Source: JACNKV01 sp964422145 (lineage in GTDB: Bacteria > Fidelibacterota > Marinisomatia > Marinisomatales > JACNKV01). From it: a stretch of DNA of 55,781 bases. The position numbers and the translations under genes were made by a program. Shown here in pieces: positions 45,068-53,491 of this stretch. How positions within the stretch are numbered: the stretch's first letter is position 1; the number at the start of each line of letters is the position of its first letter. The DNA is taken from NCBI GenBank assembly GCA_964422145.1, contig CAYQZV010000015.1:1-55781 (forward strand), written 5' to 3'. The notes below the pieces were generated by a model. That model searched no databases. It had not been told where the DNA came from and saw only the letters and a program-made list of their open reading frames with translations.

Positions 45068-47617
45068 TTAACCTATCTTGACAATTTGTACACGGGTTAC
45101 ACCGCCGTGGCGTGCTGTACTGCCGCTAAGCCGATCATAATCTGCTGGCAGAATAGCATTATTGTTACCACCGCGTGGTTTGCGTTGAGCAAAGTTTTTT
45201 GCGGCAACTCTTCCGTATGCCCAGTGTCCCTGACCAAAACATTTTGCAACGGTCCCGGGACGCACACCTTCCCAAACTTTGAGATTGCACTCTAATTCAC
45301 CTGAGGGTGAAATGATTTTTACCTGATCTCCTGTTTTGAGAGACAGTCGCTCCGCATCTATTGGATTGATCTTTGCGACATCATCCCAAATTTCATCGCC
45401 CGGATCGGCATCCTTATGCGATAAGTACCACGTAATGTTTGCGGAACGACCTTCACGATTCAGGCGAGAACGATGTTCAAAGAAAATAAATGGATATTTC
45501 TTTGAATCCCCTCTGCGGAATGGGGGCTCATAATGAGGAACAAATGCAAGTTCGTCACGCGCTGTATAATCACATTCACTGAGGATCGTATTGATCGTCT
45601 CACCATGCTTATCAGCATGTTCGCCAAGTGACTTTTTCAGCGTTTCACTATAAAATTCGAACTTCTTTGTCTCCGTCTTGAATTTATCCCACATCCCACG
45701 GTAAGCGTACTTCTTGGAATTCCAAACACCTTTTTCATAGAAATCATTCCAGCCTTTAGGTGCATCTCCATACTTTCCATAATTCTTATGCGAACTATCC
45801 CAAAGCGGATTAGTATAGTATTTCAACGCAAATAGCGAGAATTCCAGACTATTTTCAGGTGTTTTTCCTGTTTCAGGATCCTTAAACTCAGTTTGGAAGT
45901 AGTCCATGAGATTGGGGAATCCTTTTTTCTTCAGGCTTTCAGCGATTAACCACGGAACCTCTGTCTCATCCATTTTCACATCCCAGATAGGCTCAATAAG
46001 TCTCTTGTTCAGTGCGGCATATGCATGGAGGTTCTGCTTACTTTTAATAAACCCATACTTTTCAAACATATGATGACATGCCGGTAGGACAATATCAGCA
46101 AAATGACTCATCTCTGACGCGTGAGTTGTGATATGAGCAAAAAATGGAAGCTTCGTCATCGCTTTTTCCCAACGGTCCGTACCGCTGCACGAGAAGGTAA
46201 AGTTATTCCAATACCCGATTGCAGCTTTGATCTCATATGGATCTTCTGTTAGAATCGCATCTGCTGCATTATTGGTTACCACTCCCTTACCTGGTTTTCC
46301 TTTTTTCAGTGAAGGAAACTTCATATAGCCGCGTTGATCCATCTTTTTGTGTTTAGTCCCAACTTTGGCTATCTGATCGTAGTAAGGTTTATACGGAGGT
46401 ACCTTATTAACAGGGATTTTCGAAGCGCGAACTGTACCGCCTTCGTTATCGACAGAACCGACCAGACCGTTGAGTGCATGAGCTGCTAATGCAGCATATC
46501 CACCCCGGACCTGCATTCCTGTCCCAGGAGAGACCCAAGAGATCGCTCTTGGGGCAGCGTTTGCAAATCCTCTAGCTACACGAATAATTTGATCAGCAGG
46601 GATTCCAGACCGTTTCTCCGCCCAGCGGGGTGTGTGATTTTTCAGTTCTATATTCCACCACTTTATCAGTCCATGGGAATATTTCTCGGTGAAAAGTGTT
46701 TCATCCACTTCTTTACCGGGAATGAATCGGTTCACACCATCGTTGAAATCGCCAACGAATTCCTTCGACCACAGACCTTCAACAAGGATGGTGTGTGCAA
46801 TTGCAACCGCCAAAGCTCCGTCTTCACCGGGGATAACCGGTAACCATTCATCCGCTTTTGATGCTGTTACAGATAAGCGCGGATCAATTGCAGCAATTGT
46901 CGCCTGTTTCCTTACTTTCCCCCACATGGAGGTTGCGTGTGGAACTTGCCTGTTTGATGCAACTGGATCAGCTCCCCAACAGATGACATAACGGGTTTTT
47001 TCCAGATCATAATCACGATAGCCCCAGTAACCTTCTGTAAAAAATGATCCGAACTTTTCGGCTTCGGCACAGATGGCACTGTGAGAGATTCCGTTTGGTG
47101 ATCCAAACACCTTTGGAAGAACCTCATAAATAACATCCCTCATGTACGTGTAACGACCACGGAAAACGACGAATTTGTGAGTCTCATTATTCTCACGGAG
47201 TTTCATCATTTTATCAGTGATAGCATCAATAGCTTCATCCCAACTGATCGGGACAAACTTTGGATCTTCATTACGTCCTTTTTGGGGATTTGTTCTTTTC
47301 ATAGGCACTTTGATTCGATCAGGATCATAGACCTGCTGAATACCCATATGCGAACGCACACAGGCTTTACCATGATTGGCTAGGGAGTAGTCACTACCCT
47401 TAACCTTAACAGCACGACCGCCATGTACATTCACCTGGACTGGACACCAAGTAGTACAACCCTGACAAACACTTGTCACCCATTTTGAGGCACTCGCGCC
47501 CCCGCCCTTTGTTTCCTTGAAAGCAGCCATGAGCGGCAAGCAGCCGTTGACTAGCCCGATCAAACCCAGGCCAGTGATTGTTGAATACGAAATAAATTCT
47601 CTTCGAGTGATTCCCAT
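45068..47617 (-). CDS. arrA: Molybdopterin oxidoreductase catalytic subunit, probable respiratory arsenate reductase ArrA
   Basis: An 849-residue molybdoenzyme of the DMSO-reductase family with a twin-arginine signal (TRREFIS). Cys 51, 54, 58 and 86 give CX2CX3CX27C, the ArrA spacing. From memory, the Shewanella ANA-3 ArrA structure places arsenate between R165, H189, S190, C193 (Mo ligand), K198 and Y210. Here R155, H179, S180, C183, K188 and Y200 occur in identical register with a constant offset of 10. The length matches ArrA (about 850). It would reduce arsenate to arsenite in the periplasm with quinol-derived electrons. Near relatives (ArxA, antimonate, selenate SrdA, tetrathionate TtrA reductases) remain possible, since part of this site is shared. 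Confidence 0.78.
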   Translation of the reverse strand: MGITRREFISYSTITGLGLIGLVNGCLPLMAAFKETKGGGASASKWVTSVCQGCTTWCPVQVNVHGGRAVKVKGSDYSLANHGKACVRSHMGIQQVYDPDRIKVPMKRTNPQKGRNEDPKFVPISWDEAIDAITDKMMKLRENNETHKFVVFRGRYTYMRDVIYEVLPKVFGSPNGISHSAICAEAEKFGSFFTEGYWGYRDYDLEKTRYVICWGADPVASNRQVPHATSMWGKVRKQATIAAIDPRLSVTASKADEWLPVIPGEDGALAVAIAHTILVEGLWSKEFVGDFNDGVNRFIPGKEVDETLFTEKYSHGLIKWWNIELKNHTPRWAEKRSGIPADQIIRVARGFANAAPRAISWVSPGTGMQVRGGYAALAAHALNGLVGSVDNEGGTVRASKIPVNKVPPYKPYYDQIAKVGTKHKKMDQRGYMKFPSLKKGKPGKGVVTNNAADAILTEDPYEIKAAIGYWNNFTFSCSGTDRWEKAMTKLPFFAHITTHASEMSHFADIVLPACHHMFEKYGFIKSKQNLHAYAALNKRLIEPIWDVKMDETEVPWLIAESLKKKGFPNLMDYFQTEFKDPETGKTPENSLEFSLFALKYYTNPLWDSSHKNYGKYGDAPKGWNDFYEKGVWNSKKYAYRGMWDKFKTETKKFEFYSETLKKSLGEHADKHGETINTILSECDYTARDELAFVPHYEPPFRRGDSKKYPFIFFEHRSRLNREGRSANITWYLSHKDADPGDEIWDDVAKINPIDAERLSLKTGDQVKIISPSGELECNLKVWEGVRPGTVAKCFGQGHWAYGRVAAKNFAQRKPRGGNNNAILPADYDRLSGSTARHGGVTRVQIVKIG

Positions 47618-47636
47618 AATACTCCTAACCTTTCAG

Positions 47637-47753
47637 CTAAAACGGAAAACCTTTTGGAATGTGGATTTGACCACCAATTATCATCAGATGTTTCATTCGG
47701 AACAGACCGAACGTTCCTCCGACACCCCATACACCCAAGTTAAAAGATTCCAT
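47637..47753 (-). CDS. 38-residue small protein between porin and molybdoenzyme genes
   Basis: Begins MESFNLGVWGVGGTFGLFRM and ends HIPKGFPF. AGAGGAGA lies 6 bases before the ATG, and the frame exactly fills the gap between the porin and the molybdoenzyme gene, ending 20 bases before the latter. It is hydrophobic, glycine- and phenylalanine-rich and has no recognised motif. It could be a small membrane or leader peptide. The ribosome-binding site and position are the only support. Confidence 0.5.
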   Translation of the reverse strand: MESFNLGVWGVGGTFGLFRMKHLMIIGGQIHIPKGFPF

Positions 47754-47800
47754 AAAATCTCCTCTGAAGCGTTGGTTTTGATGATCAAACAATTGAATCA

Positions 47801-48751
47801 TTAATATTTGAACTGAAAGTTCAAAAGGAACATAGTTTCAGCATCGCCCTCTTCGGGGGTCGTCATGCGAATATTGGGTGCGATATACAAACCACTGACA
47901 GGTTTGAATTCAAGCCCTGCGATGATGTAATTCTCAGAATCTCCATCATTATCAGTGTTTGGATCAAACATATCAAGACGACCATATACCCGGAGTTTAT
48001 CGGATAATTTATAAATAGCGTATGCTGATGTGATCTGCTTTGAAAGTTCAGTCCCGGCATCATTGAAGGTGTTGAATTCACCGCCGACACGGATACCCTT
48101 GCCTGCATATCCACCGAATACTCCAAGTACCGTTTTGTTTTCAACAGTCGCTGAATCTACATCGTAGGGTTCAAAGGAGAAAGCAGCTCCAACGTTAAAA
48201 CCATCTTTGGAGGAAAGCTTCTTTTGTCCCATCAATCCCTGAACTGAGATCTTCTTGTGTGAATCATTTTCGTTCTTCTTATAACCTGTACCATTAGTGT
48301 AGAGGGCACTCAGATGAATATTCTTACCCAGTGTTTTAGCAAAACCTACACCTAAATCAGCCGAGCTGGAGAATTTTTTCCGATCCATGGCTGACTTCTC
48401 TATAAATCGATAGCCCCAAGTTTTTTCCTGAACATTGAAAACGTTCATTCCCTGAAGCCCGAACGTGACTTTACCAAAGTTGGTTTTCCAGTCTACTTTG
48501 GCATATTTAAGGTAGACATTCTTCGGGGAATTCTTGTAATCAATATCCGTCGTTAATTTGAAGCTCAGGTTATCAGCAAGTTTATCGGTCAATTTCAGAT
48601 AAACCCTTGATACGGTAAAACCAGCATCATTATCAGCATCTTTAGTTAGATCGTATGCATAGTTATAATGAACTACACCACCGATTTTCTGATCCCCAGC
48701 GAATAAGGCTGCGCTAAAGATTAACAATAAAATCAATATTCGTTTGGTCAT
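47801..48751 (-). CDS. Outer-membrane porin of the island (oxyanion-porin-like)
   Basis: A 316-residue protein with signal peptide (residues 1-18, ending A-L-F-A) and a beta-barrel of alternating strands with lysine-rich loops, ending in FNFQFKY (terminal aromatic). It resembles phosphate-selective porins O/P in general pattern. ATG 48751 has AGGAG at 6 bases; the longer frame to 48829 runs through the promoter region. As first gene behind the sigma-54 promoter it probably admits the oxyanion substrate to the periplasm. Confidence 0.85.
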   Translation of the reverse strand: MTKRILILLLIFSAALFAGDQKIGGVVHYNYAYDLTKDADNDAGFTVSRVYLKLTDKLADNLSFKLTTDIDYKNSPKNVYLKYAKVDWKTNFGKVTFGLQGMNVFNVQEKTWGYRFIEKSAMDRKKFSSSADLGVGFAKTLGKNIHLSALYTNGTGYKKNENDSHKKISVQGLMGQKKLSSKDGFNVGAAFSFEPYDVDSATVENKTVLGVFGGYAGKGIRVGGEFNTFNDAGTELSKQITSAYAIYKLSDKLRVYGRLDMFDPNTDNDGDSENYIIAGLEFKPVSGLYIAPNIRMTTPEEGDAETMFLLNFQFKY

Positions 48752-48812
48752 GTTTTCTCCTATCATGTTTAATTTATGTATTGCCAGCATATCATATAAC
48801 AATATATATATA

Positions 48813-48828
48813 TACAATTTCCATGCCA
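48813..48828 (-). promoter_or_regulatory. Candidate sigma-54 promoter of the porin-arrAB operon
   Basis: On the minus strand TGGCATGGAAATTGTA matches the -24/-12 consensus TGGCACG-N4-TTGCA with the exact spacing and two mismatches. It lies about 60 bases before the porin start. The adjacent regulator is a sigma-54-dependent NtrC-type activator with GAFTGA. Confidence 0.72.
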
Positions 48829-48908
48829 AACGTGATTACAGGGTATAAATAAAAGCGTTTTCCCTCGGTAGGTTAGGTTTTTTACATTAAAGTAATATTA
48901 GCGTTTTG

Positions 48909-48924
48909 CGTCGATAATCCGACG
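48909..48924. promoter_or_regulatory. Upstream dyad 1 (CGTCG-N6-CGACG)
   Basis: Perfect 5-bp inverted repeat with a 6-base spacer, 81-96 bases upstream of the -24 element. Its centre is 21 bp (two helical turns) from dyad 2, as expected for paired sites of an NtrC-type activator. Confidence 0.65.
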
Positions 48925-48929
48925 GTGTG

Positions 48930-48945
48930 CGACGATTATTCGTCG
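48930..48945. promoter_or_regulatory. Upstream dyad 2 (CGACG-N6-CGTCG)
   Basis: Second perfect inverted repeat with the same arm length and spacer but arms in reverse order. It ends 16 bases before the stop of the regulator gene, which it most likely binds. Confidence 0.65.
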
Positions 48946-48961
48946 ATTGCAGATTGTTGAG

Positions 48962-50308
48962 TTATTCTTCTAGGTTCGCCAATTTGGTTTTCAAGGTGGA
49001 TGCGGGAATTCCAAGAAGACGGGCCGCTTCCGCTTTATTTCCATTGGCTCTTCTCATAGCTTCCTGTATTAGACCACACTCAAAACGTGTCACACTCTCA
49101 TTTAAGGACAGGTTAGATAATTGTTTTGAAGGCGTGAAGTAATATCTCTGATGACCCTCCAACATCTCAAGCGGTAAACATTCGGGATCAATGGGATCGC
49201 ACTTACAAATGATGGATAATCGTTCTGCCAGATTTTTTAATTCACGGACATTTCCTTCCCAATCATAATCCATAAGGATAGACATTGTCCGATCATCCAC
49301 GGGAACGGGTTTATCTAAAAATTGCTGTAGAAAGTGTTCGAGCAAGAGGGGAATATCTTCTTTTCTTTCACGGAGCGGAGGAAGAGTCATCGGAAATATA
49401 TTCAACCTATAATAAAGATCCGCACGGAAGCGACCATCGTCCACCATCGCTTTGAGATCCTGTTTCGTGGAAGCTAAAAGGCGAATATTTACGTCTATAG
49501 GTTGGGTACCCCCAACTCGTTCAATGACACGCTCCTCTATTACTCTAAGCAATTTCACTTGCAGGTCGAGCGGAATATCATCTACTTCATCTAGATAAAT
49601 CGTTCCGCCATTTGCTTTCTCAAACCGACCGATTTTTTTCTGTTGTGCTCCGGTGAATGCTCCTTTTTCATGACCAAATAATTCGCTCTCCAGAATATCC
49701 TTTGATAACGCCGCACAACTGACTTTGACAATTGGTTTTAAGGATCGGGTAGAATTGTGGTGTATCGTATCCGCGACAACTTCTTTTCCTGTTCCCGTCT
49801 CACCTATGATGAGGATCGTTACATCCTTGGGTGCTGCAGTGATTATCTGATTGTAAACCTTCTGCATGGTCTCACTTTTACCAACGATCTTGCCAAAAGA
49901 ATATTGCTCCTGTAACTGTTCCCGAAGATATTTATTCTCCTTACTGAGCTTGTTAAAATTATCGATATGGTCAAGAATCTTGAACAATGCTTCAAATTCT
50001 ATCGGTTTGGTAATGTAGTCATAAGCACCGAGTTGTATGGCTTCTACCGCATTCTGGATCGTAGCGAAAGCTGTCATGATGATCACTTCACCGTGATAGT
50101 TATTTTTCTTAATTTGATCGAGCAGTTGTAAACCGTTCATTTTCGGCATCTTCAGATCACTGATAATGACATCAAATTTTTCAGATTTTAAAACATCAAG
50201 TGCTTCAAATCCTGATTCGCAGATGCGCACATCATGTCCTGCATCGTAAAGTTCATCTTGAATCGTTATTCGTTGAATTTCTTCATCATCTATTATGAGT
50301 AATTTCAT
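48962..50308 (-). CDS. NtrC-family sigma-54-dependent response regulator
   Basis: A 448-residue regulator. Receiver domain at residues 1-120 with the phosphoacceptor Asp51 (DVIISDLKMP), AAA+ domain with Walker A GETGTGKE (169-176) and the sigma-54-contact loop GAFTGA (216-221), and a Fis-type helix-turn-helix at the C-terminus (NKAEAARLLGIPASTLKTKL). It starts 2 bases after the stop of the kinase gene, its cognate partner. It most likely activates the sigma-54 promoter at 48813-48828 through the two dyads just downstream of its own gene, as AioR does in arsenite oxidase clusters. Confidence 0.95.
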   Translation of the reverse strand: MKLLIIDDEEIQRITIQDELYDAGHDVRICESGFEALDVLKSEKFDVIISDLKMPKMNGLQLLDQIKKNNYHGEVIIMTAFATIQNAVEAIQLGAYDYITKPIEFEALFKILDHIDNFNKLSKENKYLREQLQEQYSFGKIVGKSETMQKVYNQIITAAPKDVTILIIGETGTGKEVVADTIHHNSTRSLKPIVKVSCAALSKDILESELFGHEKGAFTGAQQKKIGRFEKANGGTIYLDEVDDIPLDLQVKLLRVIEERVIERVGGTQPIDVNIRLLASTKQDLKAMVDDGRFRADLYYRLNIFPMTLPPLRERKEDIPLLLEHFLQQFLDKPVPVDDRTMSILMDYDWEGNVRELKNLAERLSIICKCDPIDPECLPLEMLEGHQRYYFTPSKQLSNLSLNESVTRFECGLIQEAMRRANGNKAEAARLLGIPASTLKTKLANLEE

Positions 50309-50310
50309 AT

Positions 50311-52374
50311 CTAATATTCAATCCTTTTTAATAATGTTTGCGCTCTGGAAAGATCAGCAGGTGTGTTCACGTTATGGAAGGTCTTATTCGATCCACGAAA
50401 ATTGGGTTTTATAATTCTTACTTCATCATCATCCAATTGTTCTATTAAGCCATGTAAGCTGAATTTTTTGGCTTTAATACGTTCTTCTATCTGTGGGATT
50501 AAAGAAGTGTTATAAATAGCACATAATGGTTCTATCCCGCGACCTGCATCGAATACCGTAACCGCATGCGATTCCTTCTGTTTGATGAGATACTTGATAA
50601 TTTCTTGGGTGAGAAAGGGCAGGTCACAAGCAACGACGAGACAGGATTCTCCCGTGCAATTTTTCAATGCAGTATAAATACCGCCAAGCGGACCGATATT
50701 CTCAATAATATCTTGGTGCATGGGTAGGTTCAGGTATTCAAGCTCATCCGGTTTGTTTGTGATAAGCATAGGTGAAGGGTGAAAAACTGACAGCACACGA
50801 ACGACCCATTCAATAATGGGCCTTCCATTCAAGTTTTTAAGAGCTTTATTAGAGCCCATCCGACTTGATTTTCCACCAGCCAGAATTGCAGATTGGATAT
50901 CATCAGATTTCGGATCAGTTTGATCCAGAATCGGAAGTTTTAATTGGAAGATCGTGCCTTTCCCAGGTTCGCTAACGGCTTTGATCTCACCTCCGTGAGC
51001 TATCATAATATTCTGACAGACCGAAAGCCCCAAACCCGTTCCTTTACCTTTGGGTTTTGTTGTAAAAAGAGGATCAAAAATCTGAACGAGTTCATCTGCT
51101 GGGATACCCTCACCATTATCTCGGACCGTTATAATGATCACATTCTCAAATTGTTTCGCAGCTATTTCTATTTTACCGTCATGTTCCACAGCGTCAATGG
51201 CATTCAGTATGAGATTTAGAAACACCTGTTCAAGATGTTGGGAATCACCTTGAATTTTGGGCAACTTATCCTCAATTGATTTTGTAATCGAAACCTTTTT
51301 AGTATCCAATTGGATTTCCACAAAATTAGTTACTGAATCGATCACCGTATTCAGGTCAAGAACTCTCATGAATGGATCTTTCGCTCGAGAGTAATTCAAT
51401 AAACCTTGGATAAGATTTTCAATCTGCGAGAGGGCCTTCTCCATTAGCTTAATGTATTCTATGGTTTGAGCATGGTCCTCAGGTTTGTTTTTTATCCGTT
51501 TTAGACAGGTTTTCATCCCTCCTAAAGGATTATTGATCTCATGGGCCAGACCAGCGGTAAACGTGCCGACCGTCGCCATTTTTTCTGTTCTTAATAAAGC
51601 TAGTTGGGACTGCTGCTTCTCATCATCAGCCACCCGGAGTCTCTCCATCATATTTAAAAATCCGCGTTCCAGTAAACCGATCTCATCAATGCGTTTTGAA
51701 ACCAGGGATGGAATATAGCTTGTATCTTTAACTTTAACCATTTCTCCAGCTAGCTGCTTGATGGGTTTGGCTAAAACCTTGGCAACAATGAATGCAGTGA
51801 TAAGGCTGGCAATGATGACCAAAAATGCAACGACGTACAATCGTATCCGCCACCGAGCAAACTGCTCGTACTCTTTTTCAAGCGAGTAGTAGATTCCGAG
51901 AATGCCAAAGACTTTTCCGTGTATACTCAATGGACTGAGAATTTCAAGTTGACGAATACCGTCTTGTTTTATGCTACGTATTTGTGTGGTATCCGGTACA
52001 ATAGTAATCCCGAATTGATTGAAATTAACATCATTCTGGAACCATTCATAATTACTCGCAGCAATGGTTTTTCCCTCGGCATCAAGAACAGCCATTTCAA
52101 GAATAGCGGCATGGGCATTTTTAATTAAGTCTGTGATCTGGTTTTCGAGCAGACCACCCTCCTCTATCAGCCCAATTTCTTCGTATAGAAGTGTATTTGT
52201 GAATGAAGCAGCAGTAGATTCGGATATGAGGAGTGCCCTTCTTTGTGCAGAGATGAGTTCGTTTTTGAGTTCGATCTTATATAGACCATAGGTGAGTATC
52301 GCCGATAGTAATGTCACCAGAACCGCAGCAAGTGAAACAAATTTAGCTTCTAAATTGAATGAATACCGACTCAT
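50311..52374 (-). CDS. Sensor histidine kinase fused to MobA guanylyltransferase
   Basis: A 687-residue two-function protein. Order: transmembrane helix 11-31, periplasmic sensor 32-175, helix 179-199, HAMP about 200-253, dimerisation domain with His278 (GLAHEINNPLGG), ATPase domain 340-482 (NLILNAIDAVEHDG, DNGEGIP, GTGLGLS), a linker of about 12 residues, then a complete MobA domain from 494 to the end (LAGGKSSRMGSNKALKNLNG, GPLGGIYTAL, VACDLPFL with the metal-binding Asp584). MobA links GMP to molybdopterin to form the bis-MGD needed by DMSO-reductase-family enzymes. No frameshift; both parts appear intact. Co-encoded with an NtrC regulator and a PhnD-like sensor. Confidence 0.95.
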   Translation of the reverse strand: MSRYSFNLEAKFVSLAAVLVTLLSAILTYGLYKIELKNELISAQRRALLISESTAASFTNTLLYEEIGLIEEGGLLENQITDLIKNAHAAILEMAVLDAEGKTIAASNYEWFQNDVNFNQFGITIVPDTTQIRSIKQDGIRQLEILSPLSIHGKVFGILGIYYSLEKEYEQFARWRIRLYVVAFLVIIASLITAFIVAKVLAKPIKQLAGEMVKVKDTSYIPSLVSKRIDEIGLLERGFLNMMERLRVADDEKQQSQLALLRTEKMATVGTFTAGLAHEINNPLGGMKTCLKRIKNKPEDHAQTIEYIKLMEKALSQIENLIQGLLNYSRAKDPFMRVLDLNTVIDSVTNFVEIQLDTKKVSITKSIEDKLPKIQGDSQHLEQVFLNLILNAIDAVEHDGKIEIAAKQFENVIIITVRDNGEGIPADELVQIFDPLFTTKPKGKGTGLGLSVCQNIMIAHGGEIKAVSEPGKGTIFQLKLPILDQTDPKSDDIQSAILAGGKSSRMGSNKALKNLNGRPIIEWVVRVLSVFHPSPMLITNKPDELEYLNLPMHQDIIENIGPLGGIYTALKNCTGESCLVVACDLPFLTQEIIKYLIKQKESHAVTVFDAGRGIEPLCAIYNTSLIPQIEERIKAKKFSLHGLIEQLDDDEVRIIKPNFRGSNKTFHNVNTPADLSRAQTLLKRIEY

Positions 52375-52403
52375 TAATGAAACAGTATTCCGAGACTACA
52401 AAA

Positions 52404-52582
52404 TTCTGAAATACCGCTTATTATCTCTTTTTTCATGGCATAATCCTCGTCGGTGGCTTCAACGAATCGATATCTGAATTTTTGATTTTATTACATATTT
52501 CTGGAATACCGCTTATTATCTCTTTTATGATGGCATAATCCTCATCGGTAGCTTCAACGAATCCGTACTTGAATTCTCGATT
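52404..52582 (-). repeat. 95-bp-offset tandem duplication at the end of the PhnD-like gene
   Basis: The stretches 52404-52487 and 52499-52582 are near-identical (offset 95 bp, clearly above 80 per cent). Because 95 is not a multiple of 3, the second copy is read in a different frame and forms the new C-terminus; the original-type ending (FVEATDEDYAMKKEIISGIS) remains as untranslated debris. Confidence 0.85.
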
Positions 52583-53437
52583 CCAATCTTTAACGAGATT
52601 GGCGTACTCAGTGTCCTCTATATTTATTGCAAGAAGTGATTTTTTGATCGCTTCAACTACCTGCTGATCCAGATCGGTGTTCACAACCAAGGGTACGCTG
52701 GGTATAGGTTCTGATGTGTAAAGCACTCTTAATCCTTTATTCAGATAGCGCTGGCCAATTATATCCTTCACCGCCCCGGCATCATATTTGCCGGAAAGAA
52801 TAGCTTTTGTAACTGAATCATGATGTTTCAAATTCACAAAATGGGAAAAACGGTCCAAGGAAAAACCATATTTTTTCAATGCATATCGGGGTAAAAGATT
52901 ACCTGAAGTTGAGTATTCAGAAGCAAAAGCAAAACTCCGTCCTTCCAAATCAGCGATACTTTTAATATCACTGTCATCCCTGACAATAATCAAACTGCGG
53001 TAAAATGCTTCCCCAGATTCATTGAGAGGTTTTAAAATGGGTGTTGCGTTGAAGCTGGAACGTGCTTGGACATAAGTAACTGCTCCAAGGGAGGATATTT
53101 GAACCATGTTCTTTTCAAGATGATTTACAGCATCCTGATAAGTTTTTCCTAGTGTGAGTTCAAAATAATAAGGTGTACTCTCCGACAGATAATCCATGAT
53201 CGGTTGGTACTCTTCGTACATAATGCGTGGATTGTATCTGGATATAAAACCGAACTTGATTGTATCAAGGTTGGTCTGGGTTTTAATATTTTCCGTCAAC
53301 TCTTTTGAGGGTATCCGATTTACGTCCTTTTGGTGGTCACAACTGAAAAGTGAGATGCAGATCATAAAGGTAAACCATCCGCTTGCAGCAAAATCGATGG
53401 GTGAACCACGGAATAAACGATTAAGATTTTTAAACAT
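52433..53437 (-). CDS. PhnD-like periplasmic oxyanion-binding lipoprotein (AioX-like)
   Basis: A 334-residue protein with a long N-region, a hydrophobic segment and a lipobox-like LFSC (Cys 33), followed by a PhnD/transferrin-type binding domain (IKFGFISRYNPRIMYEEYQP, GRSFAFASEYSTSGNLLP, LSGKYDAGAVKD). This family includes phosphonate-binding PhnD and the arsenite sensor AioX, which works with a kinase and an NtrC-like regulator encoded next to it, as here. It probably presents the oxyanion to the periplasmic domain of the kinase. I prefer ATG 53437 over 53491; neither has a good ribosome-binding site. The last 13 residues derive from a frame-shifting duplication. Confidence 0.82.
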   Translation of the reverse strand: MFKNLNRLFRGSPIDFAASGWFTFMICISLFSCDHQKDVNRIPSKELTENIKTQTNLDTIKFGFISRYNPRIMYEEYQPIMDYLSESTPYYFELTLGKTYQDAVNHLEKNMVQISSLGAVTYVQARSSFNATPILKPLNESGEAFYRSLIIVRDDSDIKSIADLEGRSFAFASEYSTSGNLLPRYALKKYGFSLDRFSHFVNLKHHDSVTKAILSGKYDAGAVKDIIGQRYLNKGLRVLYTSEPIPSVPLVVNTDLDQQVVEAIKKSLLAINIEDTEYANLVKDWNREFKYGFVEATDEDYAIIKEIISGIPEICNKIKNSDIDSLKPPTRIMP

Positions 53438-53491
53438 GTTTTTCAGTTTACATATCCTGTAAGAGGGTCGTGTTTTTGTTGGTGATTTCAT

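Noticed and set aside
47517..47804. 95-residue plus-strand frame between porin and molybdoenzyme
   Set aside because: It runs against the operon and lacks a ribosome-binding site; the small minus-strand frame in the same gap is better supported.
50311..52374. Kinase-MobA fusion as a frameshift artefact
   Set aside because: The frame is continuous with a short linker, and both halves keep their motifs; nothing in the sequence suggests a missing stop or start, although reads were not available.
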